Below are positions 38,735 to 52,074 of a stretch of 64,000 bases of DNA, piece after piece (within the stretch, counting starts at the first letter, position 1; each line of letters begins with the position of its first letter). The position numbers and the translations under genes are program-made. The notes beneath the pieces were generated by a model that did not search any database, was not told the origin of the DNA, and was given only the letters and a program-made list of their open reading frames with translations. Origin of the DNA: Pseudomonas sp. (GTDB lineage: Bacteria > Pseudomonadota > Gammaproteobacteria > Pseudomonadales > Pseudomonadaceae); contig NZ_JAUYGD010000036.1 of NCBI RefSeq assembly GCF_030690725.1, positions 1 through 64,000 on the forward strand, in the 5' to 3' direction.

Positions 38735-39097
38735 TTAACCGTCCTTCTCTATTTCACAGAGTAGCGGATGCTGGCTCTCTCTCGCATATTGATTCACCTG
38801 TGTTGCTTTGGTTTCAGCAATATCGCGGGTAAACACTCCACACACTGCCCGCCCCTCTGTATGGACGGTCAGCATGACTTTGGTCGCCAATTCTCGATTC
38901 AGGTTGAAAAACACCTCGAGAATCTCGACCACGAAATCCATGGGCGTGTAGTCGTCGTTAAACAAAATCACTTTATACATAGGAGGCGCCTGCAAAGCGG
39001 GCTTGGATTCCTGAACGGCTAAGCCGAAGGAATCGTCCTCATGCTCTGCGGGGCGATCCTGATTGAATGTTAGTCGAATCTGGCTACGTGCATGCAT
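38735..39097 (-). CDS. clpS: ClpS adaptor for N-degron substrates
   Basis: 120 residues. A flexible N-terminal arm (to about residue 38) is followed by the ClpS core [20 protein letters not shown] with the substrate-pocket Asn-Asp-Asp, and [16 protein letters not shown]. It presents proteins with bulky N-terminal residues to ClpA, the next gene. Divergent from cspD across 228 bp. Confidence 0.95.
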   Translation of the reverse strand: MHARSQIRLTFNQDRPAEHEDDSFGLAVQESKPALQAPPMYKVILFNDDYTPMDFVVEILEVFFNLNRELATKVMLTVHTEGRAVCGVFTRDIAETKATQVNQYARESQHPLLCEIEKDG

Positions 39098-39325
39098 GCT
39101 GAATAGCTTCGTTGATGGGCGAATAGTCTGTGCTAGACAGAGTTTGAACGGCTTCTCAGCCAGTTACAGCATTGCCTTGACTATCGGCAAAACGGTGTTA
39201 CAAACAATGAATACCCAGCGTGGGTATTAAGGGGTTTCACAGCTTTGCCGACTCACGTCAAGCAGAGCGTGGAATTGAAGTGGATGATACTCCAGTGATG
39301 GAGTCCTTTGCAGAGGGATATCAGC

Positions 39326-39589
39326 ATGGTTAGCGGTAAGGTCAAGTGGTTCAACAACGCCAAAGGCTATGGGTTCATCCTGGCCGATGGTCGAGATGAG
39401 GACCTGTTCGCTCATTACTCGGCTATCCAGATGGACGGCTATAAAACGCTGAAGGCTGGCCAGCCGGTAAGCTTCGATATTATTCAAGGTCCAAAAGGAC
39501 TCCACGCCGTAAACATCAGTGCGGCTACTGCCGTCAGTGAAGCGCCCGCCGCAGTTAAGCAACACCAGGGCTCAACGGTTGAAGTCTGA
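39326..39589 (+). CDS. cspD: cold-shock domain protein CspD
   Basis: 87 residues. The cold-shock domain has RNP1-type KGYGFILADGR and RNP2-type DLFAHYSAI, followed by a 20-residue tail. CspD in E. coli is a stationary-phase replication inhibitor; the clpS/cspD divergent order is widely conserved. ATG 39326 follows GAGGGA. A strong terminator follows. Confidence 0.92.
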   Translation: MVSGKVKWFNNAKGYGFILADGRDEDLFAHYSAIQMDGYKTLKAGQPVSFDIIQGPKGLHAVNISAATAVSEAPAAVKQHQGSTVEV

Positions 39590-39622
39590 TTAGAGTTACC
39601 TGGGCAGTTAATCGCCCACAAA

Positions 39623-39648
39623 AAAGGCCGGTCATATGACCGGCCTTT
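39623..39648. terminator. terminator after cspD
   Basis: Perfect 26-bp palindrome AAAGGCCGGTCAT / ATGACCGGCCTTT with flanking A and T runs. Confidence 0.92.
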
Positions 39649-39705
39649 CTTTATATGGTCTGCCATCCATGGCGACCACCCTACGGGCCGTCGCCATGCG
39701 ACGTT

Positions 39706-39728
39706 AAAAATTGCTCCGAGCAATTTTT
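39706..39728 (-). terminator. terminator after icd
   Basis: AAAAATTGCT, CCG, AGCAATTTTT just downstream of the icd stop on the minus strand; T-run present in the icd direction. Confidence 0.8.
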
Positions 39729-39742
39729 TGCAGCTGATTTGC

Positions 39743-40999
39743 TTACATATGCGAAATCAGTGCATCACCGAATGCCGAGCAGGACAGCAGCTTGGCACCG
39801 TCCATCAGACGCTCGAAGTCATAGGTCACGGTCTTGGCCGAGATAGCACCGTTGGTGCCCTTGATGATCAGGTCGGCCGCTTCGATCCAGCCCATGTGGC
39901 GCAGCATCATTTCGGCGGAAAGGATCAGCGAGCCTGGGTTCACCTGGTCCTTGCCCGCGTACTTCGGCGCAGTACCGTGGGTGGCTTCGAACATGGCAAC
40001 GGTGTCGGACAGGTTGGCACCTGGAGCGATGCCGATACCACCTACTTCAGCCGCCAGGGCGTCGGACAGGTAGTCGCCGTTCAGGTTAAGGGTGGCGATT
40101 ACGTCGTACTCGGCCGGACGCAGCAGGATTTGCTGCAGCATGGCGTCGGCGATGGCGTCTTTAACAATGACGTTCTTGCCGGTTTTTGGGTTCTTGAACT
40201 GCATCCAAGGACCGCCATCGAGCAGGGTGGCGCCGAATTCTTCAGCGGCAATTTCGTAGGCCCACTCCTTGAAGGCACCTTCGGTGAACTTCATGATATT
40301 GCCTTTGTGCACGATGGTCAGCGAGTCGCGGTCGTTATCGACTACGTACTGCAGCGCTTTACGTGCCAGACGCTTGGTACCTTCTTTGGAAACCGGCTTA
40401 ACGCCGATACCGCAGTCCTGGTCGAAGCGAATCTTGGTAACACCCATTTCCTCTTTGAGGAACTTGATCACCTTGGTCGCTTCCGGCGAGCCAGCCTTCC
40501 ACTCGATACCCGCGTAGATGTCTTCAGAGTTCTCGCGGAAGATGGTCATGTCGACGTCGCCTGGCTTCTTCACCGGGCTAGGCACGCCTTCAAACCAGCG
40601 TACTGGACGCAGGCAGACGTACAGGTCGAGCTGCTGACGCAGGGCAACGTTCAGGGAGCGGATGCCGCCACCGACTGGAGTGGTCAGCGGGCCCTTGATG
40701 GAGACGACGTAGTCTTTGACTGCATCCAGGGTTTCCTGAGGCAGCCAGGTGTCCTGATCGTAAACCTGAGTGGCTTTCTCGCCAGCGTAAACTTCCATCC
40801 AGGAGATCTTGCGCTCGCCGCCGTAGGCTTTCTGTACGGCAGCATCAACGACTTTGATCATGACCGGGCTGATATCGACACCGATGCCATCACCTTCGAT
40901 AAAGGGGATGATTGGATTGTTCGGTACGTTCAGGGATGTGTCGGCATTAACGGTGATTTTGTCACCGGTGGCAGGCACCTGGATCTTTTGGTATCCCAT
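39743..40999 (-). CDS. icd: NADP-dependent isocitrate dehydrogenase, dimeric type
   Basis: TCA-cycle enzyme converting isocitrate to 2-oxoglutarate. 418 residues. The substrate loop [13 protein letters not shown] contains the Ser that AceK phosphorylates in E. coli. [12 protein letters not shown] and [20 protein letters not shown] are family signatures. It is divergent from the unrelated monomeric enzyme idh, as in P. aeruginosa. Confidence 0.96.
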   Translation of the reverse strand: MGYQKIQVPATGDKITVNADTSLNVPNNPIIPFIEGDGIGVDISPVMIKVVDAAVQKAYGGERKISWMEVYAGEKATQVYDQDTWLPQETLDAVKDYVVSIKGPLTTPVGGGIRSLNVALRQQLDLYVCLRPVRWFEGVPSPVKKPGDVDMTIFRENSEDIYAGIEWKAGSPEATKVIKFLKEEMGVTKIRFDQDCGIGVKPVSKEGTKRLARKALQYVVDNDRDSLTIVHKGNIMKFTEGAFKEWAYEIAAEEFGATLLDGGPWMQFKNPKTGKNVIVKDAIADAMLQQILLRPAEYDVIATLNLNGDYLSDALAAEVGGIGIAPGANLSDTVAMFEATHGTAPKYAGKDQVNPGSLILSAEMMLRHMGWIEAADLIIKGTNGAISAKTVTYDFERLMDGAKLLSCSAFGDALISHM

Positions 41000-41360
41000 G
41001 CTGGACTCCGTCTTGTGGTTAAACAGTCAGATCGCCCCAGAGTAACTCACTTGAATCGGGCGAAACCATATGTTCGTTGGTCTTATGCGCCAAGGCATTC
41101 TGCGACGCGTTAGCGCGGTGGTATACTTCACAAGTGACTAACAGGTCATAAGGCGCGGATCGTTCAAGCACGATGTCCGCATCTTGAAACCGTCGAACTG
41201 CTACAGCGATTCAACGGATCGAAACGCTCGACACTCTACTGGTGCATCCAACATCACCGCGGCAAGACCTCGACTTCTGGCTCGTTCGCATGGGCCTCAG
41301 CGCTTACCTGCGCATGTCGAGTGCCTGTGCACGCTCAGCAAAGAAGAGAGTTAACTCAGA
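41000..41360. other. icd-idh divergent intergenic region, 361 bp
   Basis: Must hold the promoters for both isocitrate dehydrogenase genes. TATACT at 41122-41127 is a fair -10 toward idh, but no matching -35 is clear. No small gene or strong hairpin was seen. Confidence 0.4.
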
Positions 41361-43586
<2,226 letters not shown>

Positions 43587-43624
43587 GGCGTAACGCCCTG
43601 CGCCCTCGGGCGCAGCAACACCGC

Positions 43625-43650
43625 AAACCCCGGCCTCCGCGCCGGGGTTT
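43625..43650 (+). terminator. terminator after idh
   Basis: AAACCCCGGC, CTCCGC, GCCGGGGTTT. Confidence 0.85.
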
Positions 43651-43712
43651 GTGCATTGAGGGCCGAGAGAATCAGGATAAGATCGCCTTTTCTCATAACA
43701 GGTAGCACGTTC

Positions 43713-44153
43713 ATGCAGTGGCAGCCGCACATCACCGTGGCCACGGTCATCGAAGACCAGGGCCGTTTTCTGTTAGTCGAAGAAATGGCCGAAGGCCGCG
43801 CCGTGTTCAACCAGCCGGCTGGGCACCTAGAAGCAAACGAAAGCCTGATACAGGCCGCGCTGCGCGAAACCCTCGAAGAAACTGGCTGGGATGTCGAGCT
43901 GACTGGCGTTACCGGCATTTACCTGTATACCGCACCAAGTAACGGCATCACCTACCAACGCGTGTGTTTTGCCGCCAAGCCGCTGCAACAGAGGCCCAAT
44001 CACCCGCTGGATGACGGCATCATCGGCCCACGCTGGCTGACCCGAGACGAGCTGGCAGCGCAACCCGAACGCTGGCGCAGTGAGCTAGTGCTGCGCTGTA
44101 TCGATGATTACCTGAGCGGCCAGTGCTTTTCACTCAGCCTGATTCGCGATTAA
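43713..44153 (+). CDS. Nudix hydrolase (NudJ/phosphatase-type)
   Basis: 146 residues. The Nudix box G-x5-E-x7-RE-x2-EE-x-G is complete in the segment running from GHLEANESL to EETGW. The fold starts HITVATVIEDQGRFLLVEE. Its place directly upstream of mnmA matches NudJ of E. coli, a thiamin-pyrophosphate/nucleotide phosphatase, but the substrate here is not proven. ATG 43713 is chosen because the family begins at this point; the frame is open from 43656. Confidence 0.85.
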   Translation: MQWQPHITVATVIEDQGRFLLVEEMAEGRAVFNQPAGHLEANESLIQAALRETLEETGWDVELTGVTGIYLYTAPSNGITYQRVCFAAKPLQQRPNHPLDDGIIGPRWLTRDELAAQPERWRSELVLRCIDDYLSGQCFSLSLIRD

Positions 44154-44213
44154 CGGCCCCGCGCCTCAGCCTGCTAGAATCGCCCTCTTTTTAGACCCGT
44201 GCCCAGTATTCCC

Positions 44214-45332
44214 ATGCCAGATCCAACTACTCAGCGCGTAATCGTCGGCATGTCCGGCGGCGTCGACTCCTCCGTTTCCGCTCTGCTGCTGCTTGAACAG
44301 GGCTATCAGGTCGAAGGCCTGTTTATGAAGAACTGGGACGAGGACGACGGCACCGAATACTGCACCGCCATGGATGACCTGGCCGATGCCCAGGCCGTGT
44401 GCGACAAGCTCGGCATCACACTGCACACCGCCAATTTCGCCGCGGAGTATTGGGACAACGTGTTCGAGCATTTCCTCGCCGAATACAAGGCCGGGCGCAC
44501 GCCCAACCCGGACATCCTGTGCAACCGCGAAATCAAGTTCAAGGCCTTCCTCGACTACGCCCTGGCGCTCGGCGCCGACCTGATCGCCACCGGCCACTAT
44601 GTGCGCCGGCGCGATCGCGACGGCCGCACCGAACTGCTCAAAGGCCTGGATCCGAACAAGGATCAAAGCTACTTCCTGCATGCCGTGGGTGGCGAGCAGA
44701 TCGCCAAGACCCTGTTTCCGGTGGGCGAACTGGAAAAGCCGGCGGTGCGCGCCATCGCCGAAAAACATGAGCTGGCCACGGCGAAGAAGAAAGACTCGAC
44801 CGGCATCTGCTTTATCGGCGAGCGGCGCTTCAGCGACTTTCTCAAGCAGTATCTGCCGGCCCAACCCGGCGATATCGAAACCACTGAAGGCGAGGTCATC
44901 GGTCGCCACCATGGCTTGATGTACCACACCATCGGCCAGCGCCAGGGCCTGGGCATCGGCGGCTTGAAAGACGCCAGCGAGGAGCCCTGGTACGTGCTGC
45001 AGAAAGACCTGCAACGCAATGTGCTGGTGGTCGGTCAGGGCAACGATCACCCCTGGCTGTTTGCCAGCGCCCTGCTCGCCTCGGAGATCTATTGGGTCAA
45101 CCCGATCGAGCTAAACCAGCCGCGCCAGCTGACGGCCAAGGTGCGCTATCGCCAAGGCGATCAAGCCTGCACCCTGGAAAAAACCGCCAGCGGTTATCGC
45201 GCCAGTTTTGCCATGCCGCAACGCGCGGTCACCCCCGGCCAGTCAGTGGTGTTCTATGACGGCGAAGTCTGCCTCGGCGGCGGCGTGATCGAAATAGCAG
45301 AACCCTGGAGCAGCAAGGATAAGCATCAATGA
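44214..45332 (+). CDS. mnmA: tRNA-specific 2-thiouridylase MnmA
   Basis: Adds sulfur to U34 of Lys, Glu and Gln tRNAs, taking it from TusE. 372 residues. It has the PP-loop motif [15 protein letters not shown], a first catalytic Cys in [12 protein letters not shown], and a second in [15 protein letters not shown] 44214 is preferred over an in-frame GTG at 44199; neither has a strong ribosome-binding site. The stop overlaps hflD (ATGA). Confidence 0.94.
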   Translation: MPDPTTQRVIVGMSGGVDSSVSALLLLEQGYQVEGLFMKNWDEDDGTEYCTAMDDLADAQAVCDKLGITLHTANFAAEYWDNVFEHFLAEYKAGRTPNPDILCNREIKFKAFLDYALALGADLIATGHYVRRRDRDGRTELLKGLDPNKDQSYFLHAVGGEQIAKTLFPVGELEKPAVRAIAEKHELATAKKKDSTGICFIGERRFSDFLKQYLPAQPGDIETTEGEVIGRHHGLMYHTIGQRQGLGIGGLKDASEEPWYVLQKDLQRNVLVVGQGNDHPWLFASALLASEIYWVNPIELNQPRQLTAKVRYRQGDQACTLEKTASGYRASFAMPQRAVTPGQSVVFYDGEVCLGGGVIEIAEPWSSKDKHQ

Positions 45333-45949
45333 GTCCAACGCAGGAACAACTGGTTGCCCTGGGCGCGGTTTTCGAAGCAGCAGTGCTGGTCGATAAACTG
45401 GCCAAGACCGGACAGGTTGGCGAGCCAGGACTGGCCTGCATGCTCGGCAGCCTGCTGGAGCGCGATCCCAAGAGCACCCTGGACGTGTATGGCGGTGACG
45501 ACCTCAACCTGCGCGAGGGCTATCGCGCCCTGATCAGTGCCCTGGAGCGCGACCCGGCCAGCCTGCAGCGCGAACCGCTGCGCTACGCCCTGGCCCTGCT
45601 CGGACTGGAAAGGCAACTGGCCAAGCGCGACGACATGCTGCAGGTCATGGGCAGCCGCCTGGATCAGATCCAGAACCAGGTCGGTCATTTCGGCCTGGTG
45701 CATGACAACGTCATTGCCGCCTGCGGCAGTCTCTACGAGGACACCATCAGCACCTTCCGTCAGCGTATCCAGGTGCAGGGCGACATGCGCCACCTGCAGC
45801 AACCGAGCAACGCTTCGAAGATTCGCGCCCTGTTGCTCGCCGGCATCCGCTCGGCACGGCTGTGGCGTCAGCTCGGCGGCCACCGCTGGCAACTGGTGTT
45901 CAGCCGCAGCAAGCTGCTCAAGGAACTTTACCCGCTGTTGCGCGGTTAA
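45329..45949 (+). CDS. hflD: high-frequency-lysogenization protein HflD homologue
   Basis: 206 residues, all-helical, membrane-associated in E. coli, where it affects lambda CII stability. [20 protein letters not shown] and the C-terminal end [20 protein letters not shown] are family segments. Start overlaps the mnmA stop; mnmA-hflD-purB order is conserved in gamma-proteobacteria, here with one transporter gene inserted before purB. Cellular role is still poorly defined. Confidence 0.9.
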   Translation: MSPTQEQLVALGAVFEAAVLVDKLAKTGQVGEPGLACMLGSLLERDPKSTLDVYGGDDLNLREGYRALISALERDPASLQREPLRYALALLGLERQLAKRDDMLQVMGSRLDQIQNQVGHFGLVHDNVIAACGSLYEDTISTFRQRIQVQGDMRHLQQPSNASKIRALLLAGIRSARLWRQLGGHRWQLVFSRSKLLKELYPLLRG

Positions 45950-45951
45950 CC

Positions 45952-48268
<2,317 letters not shown>

Positions 48269-48286
48269 CCGCTCGAGTCCTTTGCA

Positions 48287-48310
48287 CGCCCGGCAGTGCC
48301 GGGCGTTTTT
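48287..48310 (+). terminator. terminator after purB
   Basis: CGCCCGGC, AGT, GCCGGGCG, then TTTTT. Confidence 0.92.
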
Positions 48311-48345
48311 ATTTTTGGGCTTTTATTTATTTCAAGGGCTTAGCA

Positions 48346-49512
48346 ATGAATCCTGATACTCCGCTGCAGCTGTTGGGCGGCCTGACGGCCCGTGAGTTCC
48401 TGCGCGACTACTGGCAGAAGAAACCCCTGCTGGTGCGTCAGGCCATGCCCGGCTTCGAGAGCTCGATCTCGCCGGACGAACTGGCCGGTCTGGCCCTGGA
48501 AGAGGAAATCGAGTCGCGCCTGGTCATCGAACACGGTGAGCGGCCCTGGGAGTTGCGCCGCGGCCCGTTCGCCGAAGACGCCTTCGCCCAACTGCCGGAA
48601 CGCGACTGGACCCTGCTGGTGCAAGCCGTCGACCAGTTCGTCCCGGAAGTGGCCGAACTGCTCGAGGAGTTCAAGTTTTTGCCCAAGTGGCGCATCGACG
48701 ACGTGATGATCAGCTTTGCCGCACCTGGCGGCGGCGTCGGCCCGCACTTCGACAACTACGATGTGTTCCTGCTGCAGGGCTACGGCAAGCGCCGCTGGCA
48801 GGTCGGCCAGATGTGCAACTCCGACAGCCCGCTGCTGCCACACGCGGATCTGAAGATCCTTGCCGAATTCGCTAAAACTGAAGAATGGGTACTGGAACCC
48901 GGCGACATGCTCTACCTGCCGCCGCTCCTGGCCCACTGTGGTACCGCTGAGGATGATTGTATGACCTATTCCGTAGGCTTCCGCGCGCCTAGCGCCGCCG
49001 AAGTACTGACCCATTTCACCGACTTTCTCGGCCAGTTCCTGCCGGATGAAGACCGCTACGGCGACGCCGATGCGCAGCCGACCAGCGATCCGCACCAGAT
49101 CCAGCGTGACGCCCTGGATCGCCTGAAAGCCCTGCTCAATGAACACATGAGCGATGAGCGCCTGCTGATGACCTGGTTCGGCCAGTTCATGACCGAACCG
49201 CGCTACCCCGAACTGATCGCCGGCATCGAGATCGACGAGCCGGCCTTCCTCGGCAGCCTGCAAGACGGTGCCGTGCTGATCCGCAACCCCAGCGCCCGCC
49301 TGGCCTGGTCCGAAGTGGGCGAAGACCTGGCGCTGTTCGCCAGTGGCCAGAGCCGCCTGTTGTCTGCCAGCCAGCGCGACCTGCTCAAGCTGATCTGCTC
49401 GGCCGACGCGCTGCATATCGACAACCTTGCACCATGGCTGGCCGATGACGAGGGGCGTAATCTGCTTCTGGAGCTGACCAAACAGGGTAGCCTGGAGTTT
49501 GCCGATGAATAG
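48346..49512 (+). CDS. roxA: ribosomal oxygenase RoxA (50S L16 arginine hydroxylase, JmjC type)
   Basis: Fe(II)/2-oxoglutarate dioxygenase that hydroxylates an Arg of ribosomal protein L16 in E. coli (YcfD). 388 residues. The JmjC cupin has metal-binding His-x-Asp in GVGPHFDNYDVFLLQGYGKR, and a distal His is likely in LPPLLAHCGTAED. The C-terminal winged-helix-like part ends QGSLEFADE. Overlaps the next gene start. Confidence 0.92.
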   Translation: MNPDTPLQLLGGLTAREFLRDYWQKKPLLVRQAMPGFESSISPDELAGLALEEEIESRLVIEHGERPWELRRGPFAEDAFAQLPERDWTLLVQAVDQFVPEVAELLEEFKFLPKWRIDDVMISFAAPGGGVGPHFDNYDVFLLQGYGKRRWQVGQMCNSDSPLLPHADLKILAEFAKTEEWVLEPGDMLYLPPLLAHCGTAEDDCMTYSVGFRAPSAAEVLTHFTDFLGQFLPDEDRYGDADAQPTSDPHQIQRDALDRLKALLNEHMSDERLLMTWFGQFMTEPRYPELIAGIEIDEPAFLGSLQDGAVLIRNPSARLAWSEVGEDLALFASGQSRLLSASQRDLLKLICSADALHIDNLAPWLADDEGRNLLLELTKQGSLEFADE

Positions 49513-49930
49513 CATTCACGTACGCCTGGCCGACTGGCAAAAGGACAATGCCGAGCTGCGGCGCATTCGCGAAACGGTGTTCATTGCCGAGCAAGCGGTG
49601 CCGCCGGAACTGGAGTGGGATGCCGAGGATGCCGAGGCCCTGCACTTTCTCGCCTGCGAGGGCGATTACCCGATCGGTACCGCGCGCCTGCTGCCAGACG
49701 GGCATATCGGCCGGGTTTCGGTGCTCAAGGACTGGCGTGGCCTGAACGTCGGCGATGCGTTGCTGCGCGCGGTGATCGCGGAAGCGGAAAAGCTTGGCCT
49801 GCAGCAACAAATGCTCAGCGCCCAGGTGCAGGCCACGCCTTTCTATGAAAGGCTTGGCTTTGCCATCGTCAGCGGCGAATACCTCGACGCAGGTATTCCC
49901 CATGTGGATATGGTGCGCCACAGCCAATAA
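49505..49930 (+). CDS. GNAT-family N-acetyltransferase
   Basis: 141 residues. The acetyl-CoA loop is RVSVLKDWRGLNVGDALLRA; the strand pair before it is PIGTARLLPDGHIG. Substrate unknown. ATG 49505 lies inside the end of roxA (ATGaaTAG), indicating coupling. Confidence 0.85.
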   Translation: MNSIHVRLADWQKDNAELRRIRETVFIAEQAVPPELEWDAEDAEALHFLACEGDYPIGTARLLPDGHIGRVSVLKDWRGLNVGDALLRAVIAEAEKLGLQQQMLSAQVQATPFYERLGFAIVSGEYLDAGIPHVDMVRHSQ

Positions 49931-49956
49931 CCGCGAGCAATAGCCGCGAGGTCAGG

Positions 49957-50595
49957 ATGAACCAGAACGCCCCGTCAGACGCAACCGAGAGCCACGAGCC
50001 AGCAGAGCTTCCCGCCATCGAGTTTCAGTCGCCGGGGCGTTTTGCCGTGCGCAATCCAGAACCGATCCCGAGCGAAACCCCACAGGCAGAACCGGCGCCG
50101 TTCATCCTCGGCGAGCACCTGGTGCTGGAGCGCTTCGAGCAGCCGGAGCTGGCCCGTGCCCACGCACTGGCCATGCTCCAGCAAGCCCAGCGCAGCTTGT
50201 GCATCTATAGCGCCGACCTCGACCCCTGGCTGTATCACCACAGCAGCATCCAGCAGGCCTGCACCCGTTTCCTCCTGGCCAGCACGAACAACCGCCTGCG
50301 CATCCTGGTCAAAGACATCAGCCGCGCGGTTAAACAGGGCCACCGCTTGCTTGGCTTGTCGCGCCGACTCTCGAGCAACCTGCATATTCGCCAGCTGCAC
50401 CCGGACTACCCCGGTGAGGAAGTGGCTTTTTTACTGGCCGATGACCGCGGCTTGCTGCTGCGCCCCGAACCCGAGCAATTCGCCGGTTATGCGCTGTACC
50501 AGGATCCCGCCCGGGTACGCTTGCGCCAGGCTCAATTCGATCAGGCCTGGCAGACCAGCATCACCTCCCCCGATCTAAGGAGTTTCCTGCTATGA
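49957..50595 (+). CDS. conserved hypothetical protein, PLD-like core
   Basis: 212 residues. An acidic, Pro-rich N-terminus (about 1-50) is followed by a compact domain with alternating strands and helices (SLCIYSADLDPWLYHHSSIQ, RLRILVKDISRAVKQGHRLL, EVAFLLADDRGLLLRPEPEQ). This resembles the non-catalytic half of phospholipase D-like folds, without HKD motifs. No confident family. Coupled to the preceding GNAT gene and to the following secreted protein (4-base overlap). Confidence 0.72.
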   Translation: MNQNAPSDATESHEPAELPAIEFQSPGRFAVRNPEPIPSETPQAEPAPFILGEHLVLERFEQPELARAHALAMLQQAQRSLCIYSADLDPWLYHHSSIQQACTRFLLASTNNRLRILVKDISRAVKQGHRLLGLSRRLSSNLHIRQLHPDYPGEEVAFLLADDRGLLLRPEPEQFAGYALYQDPARVRLRQAQFDQAWQTSITSPDLRSFLL

Positions 50596-51401
50596 GTGTG
50601 CGCACCCTGCTCGCGGCCCTGCTGCTTGGCATTGCCCTGCCCCTCAGTGCGGCCACCGAGGTCATCGCGCTGAATTACCGCAGCGCCGACGATGTGCTGC
50701 CGCTGGTGCAGTCGCTGCTGGGCAACGACGGCCGTGCCAACAGCTACGGCAACCAGCTGATCGTCAACGCCGCGCCGGCCAAGATCGCGGAAATTCGCCA
50801 ATTGCTCGAGCAACTGGACACCCGCCCACGGCGCTTGCTGATCAGCGTCGATAGTTCGGAATCCAGCTACCAGAGCGACCGCGGCTATCGCGCCGACGGC
50901 ACTATAAGCGCCGGCGATGCCCAGGTGCAGATTGGTCGGGGCGAAAGCAACGGTCGCGATCAGGTACGCATCATCAGCCGCACTACCGATAGCCGTGGCG
51001 GCGGCACCCAACACGTGCAGGCCACCGAGGGCTACCCGGCGCTGATCCAGGTCGGCCAGAGCGTGCCCCTGCGCTCGACCCAGCGCGACGCCTACGGCCA
51101 GGTGTACAACAGCAGCGAATACCGCGACGTCACCCGTGGTTTCTACGTGACCGCCAGCCTCACGGGCGAAATCGTACATATCGATATCAGCAGCAATCGC
51201 GACCGCCTGAGCCCATCGCAGCCCGGGGTAATCGACATCCAGAGCACTGATACCCGGGTCAGCGGCCGGCTTGGCGAATGGATCAGCATCGGCGGCGTCA
51301 ACCAGCAGAGCCAGGCCGAGCAAGGCGACGTCCTGCGCCAGCGCTCGACCCAGGGACGTGAGGACATGAGCTTGCGGGTCAAGGTCGAGGTCGTCGAGTA
51401 A
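50592..51401 (+). CDS. secreted protein with secretin N-terminal-type domain
   Basis: 269 residues. It has a signal peptide (MSVRTLLAALLLGIALPLSA, cut before ATEV) followed by a secretin N1-like unit: EVIALNYRSADDVLPLVQSL, then NQLIVNAAPAKIAEIRQLLE. The second half is Ser/Arg/Gly-rich beta sequence. It lacks the C-terminal pore domain of secretins, so it is not a channel on its own. Known as a conserved protein before aceA in pseudomonads; function unknown. Confidence 0.78.
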   Translation: MSVRTLLAALLLGIALPLSAATEVIALNYRSADDVLPLVQSLLGNDGRANSYGNQLIVNAAPAKIAEIRQLLEQLDTRPRRLLISVDSSESSYQSDRGYRADGTISAGDAQVQIGRGESNGRDQVRIISRTTDSRGGGTQHVQATEGYPALIQVGQSVPLRSTQRDAYGQVYNSSEYRDVTRGFYVTASLTGEIVHIDISSNRDRLSPSQPGVIDIQSTDTRVSGRLGEWISIGGVNQQSQAEQGDVLRQRSTQGREDMSLRVKVEVVE

Positions 51402-52074
51402 AGCCTGCGCAGCTGCGAAAAGCCGTAAAAATGCTCCCTGCATCGACCTCACAGGGGTTGCGCCAGGCGAGACATGCGGCATGTTTAGCGCACCAAATGA
51501 CCTGGTCTTTTTGCCTTGCGTGGCTGATCGCGAACCCACAGCGACAGCCTCGCAACGGAGGCTGAGACTTCCGCAATCACTGACCCGCCGGTCATCCTAA
51601 TACTTATGTAGTAGTCATAAAAAAGCACTACAAAACGTTTGACGAACACTATTAGCAGAGGCATCATGGCCTCGCTCCCGCTAATCAGGGGCCCTGGAAA
51701 GGGTCTCCGGGTCGTGTTCCAGCTTACCGCCAGAGCCGATTCGTGTTGTAAAGCCCACAAGGCAGTTCGACGAGATTGCGACTGGAACGAAGTTGTCCTG
51801 AGGGACGGGGAAGCGCTTCAACGTAGCAGCCAGCAGACAGTTACAGCCTACTGAGTCGTCCAACGGCATCTTTGATCCGGTAAACGCCAAATGACCCGAT
51901 CATTTGCAGCAGCTGTAGCCAGCGCACTGTTCGTTTCGTCCCCCCTCCTCGCGGCTGCAACTGCGCCCTGGTCACTCTCTCTCGTACTGTTGTGAGCCCC
52001 CGCAACCATGACCCTCACAGGTTTTGAGTGGGAAAGTCGGTGCTCAACCAAACACATACATTGAAGGATTGACC
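51402..52074. other. 673-bp region upstream of aceA
   Basis: No strong gene. It holds an inverted repeat TGTAGT-N14-ACTACA (51607-51632), a TTGACG at about 51640, and a short open frame at 51891-51995 encoding a 34-residue signal-peptide-like sequence without a good ribosome-binding site. It must contain the aceA promoter. Confidence 0.5.
51607..51632. promoter_or_regulatory. candidate operator of an RpiR-type regulator (RccR) upstream of aceA
   Basis: TGTAGT (51607-51612) and ACTACA (51627-51632) form a perfect inverted pair. RccR, an RpiR-family regulator of pseudomonads, controls aceA and binds TGTAGT/ACTACA-type sites (recalled). The distance to aceA (about 440 bp) is long. Confidence 0.4.

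Noticed and set aside
50592..51401. Secretin N-domain protein as the missing secretin of the phage
   Set aside because: It is 37 kb from the prophage, in a conserved chromosomal cluster, and lacks the pore domain.
51485..52057. Several short open frames in the region before aceA on both strands
   Set aside because: No ribosome-binding sites, no recognisable pattern and mutual overlap; only the 34-codon frame at 51891 looked signal-peptide-like, and it was too weak to list as a gene.
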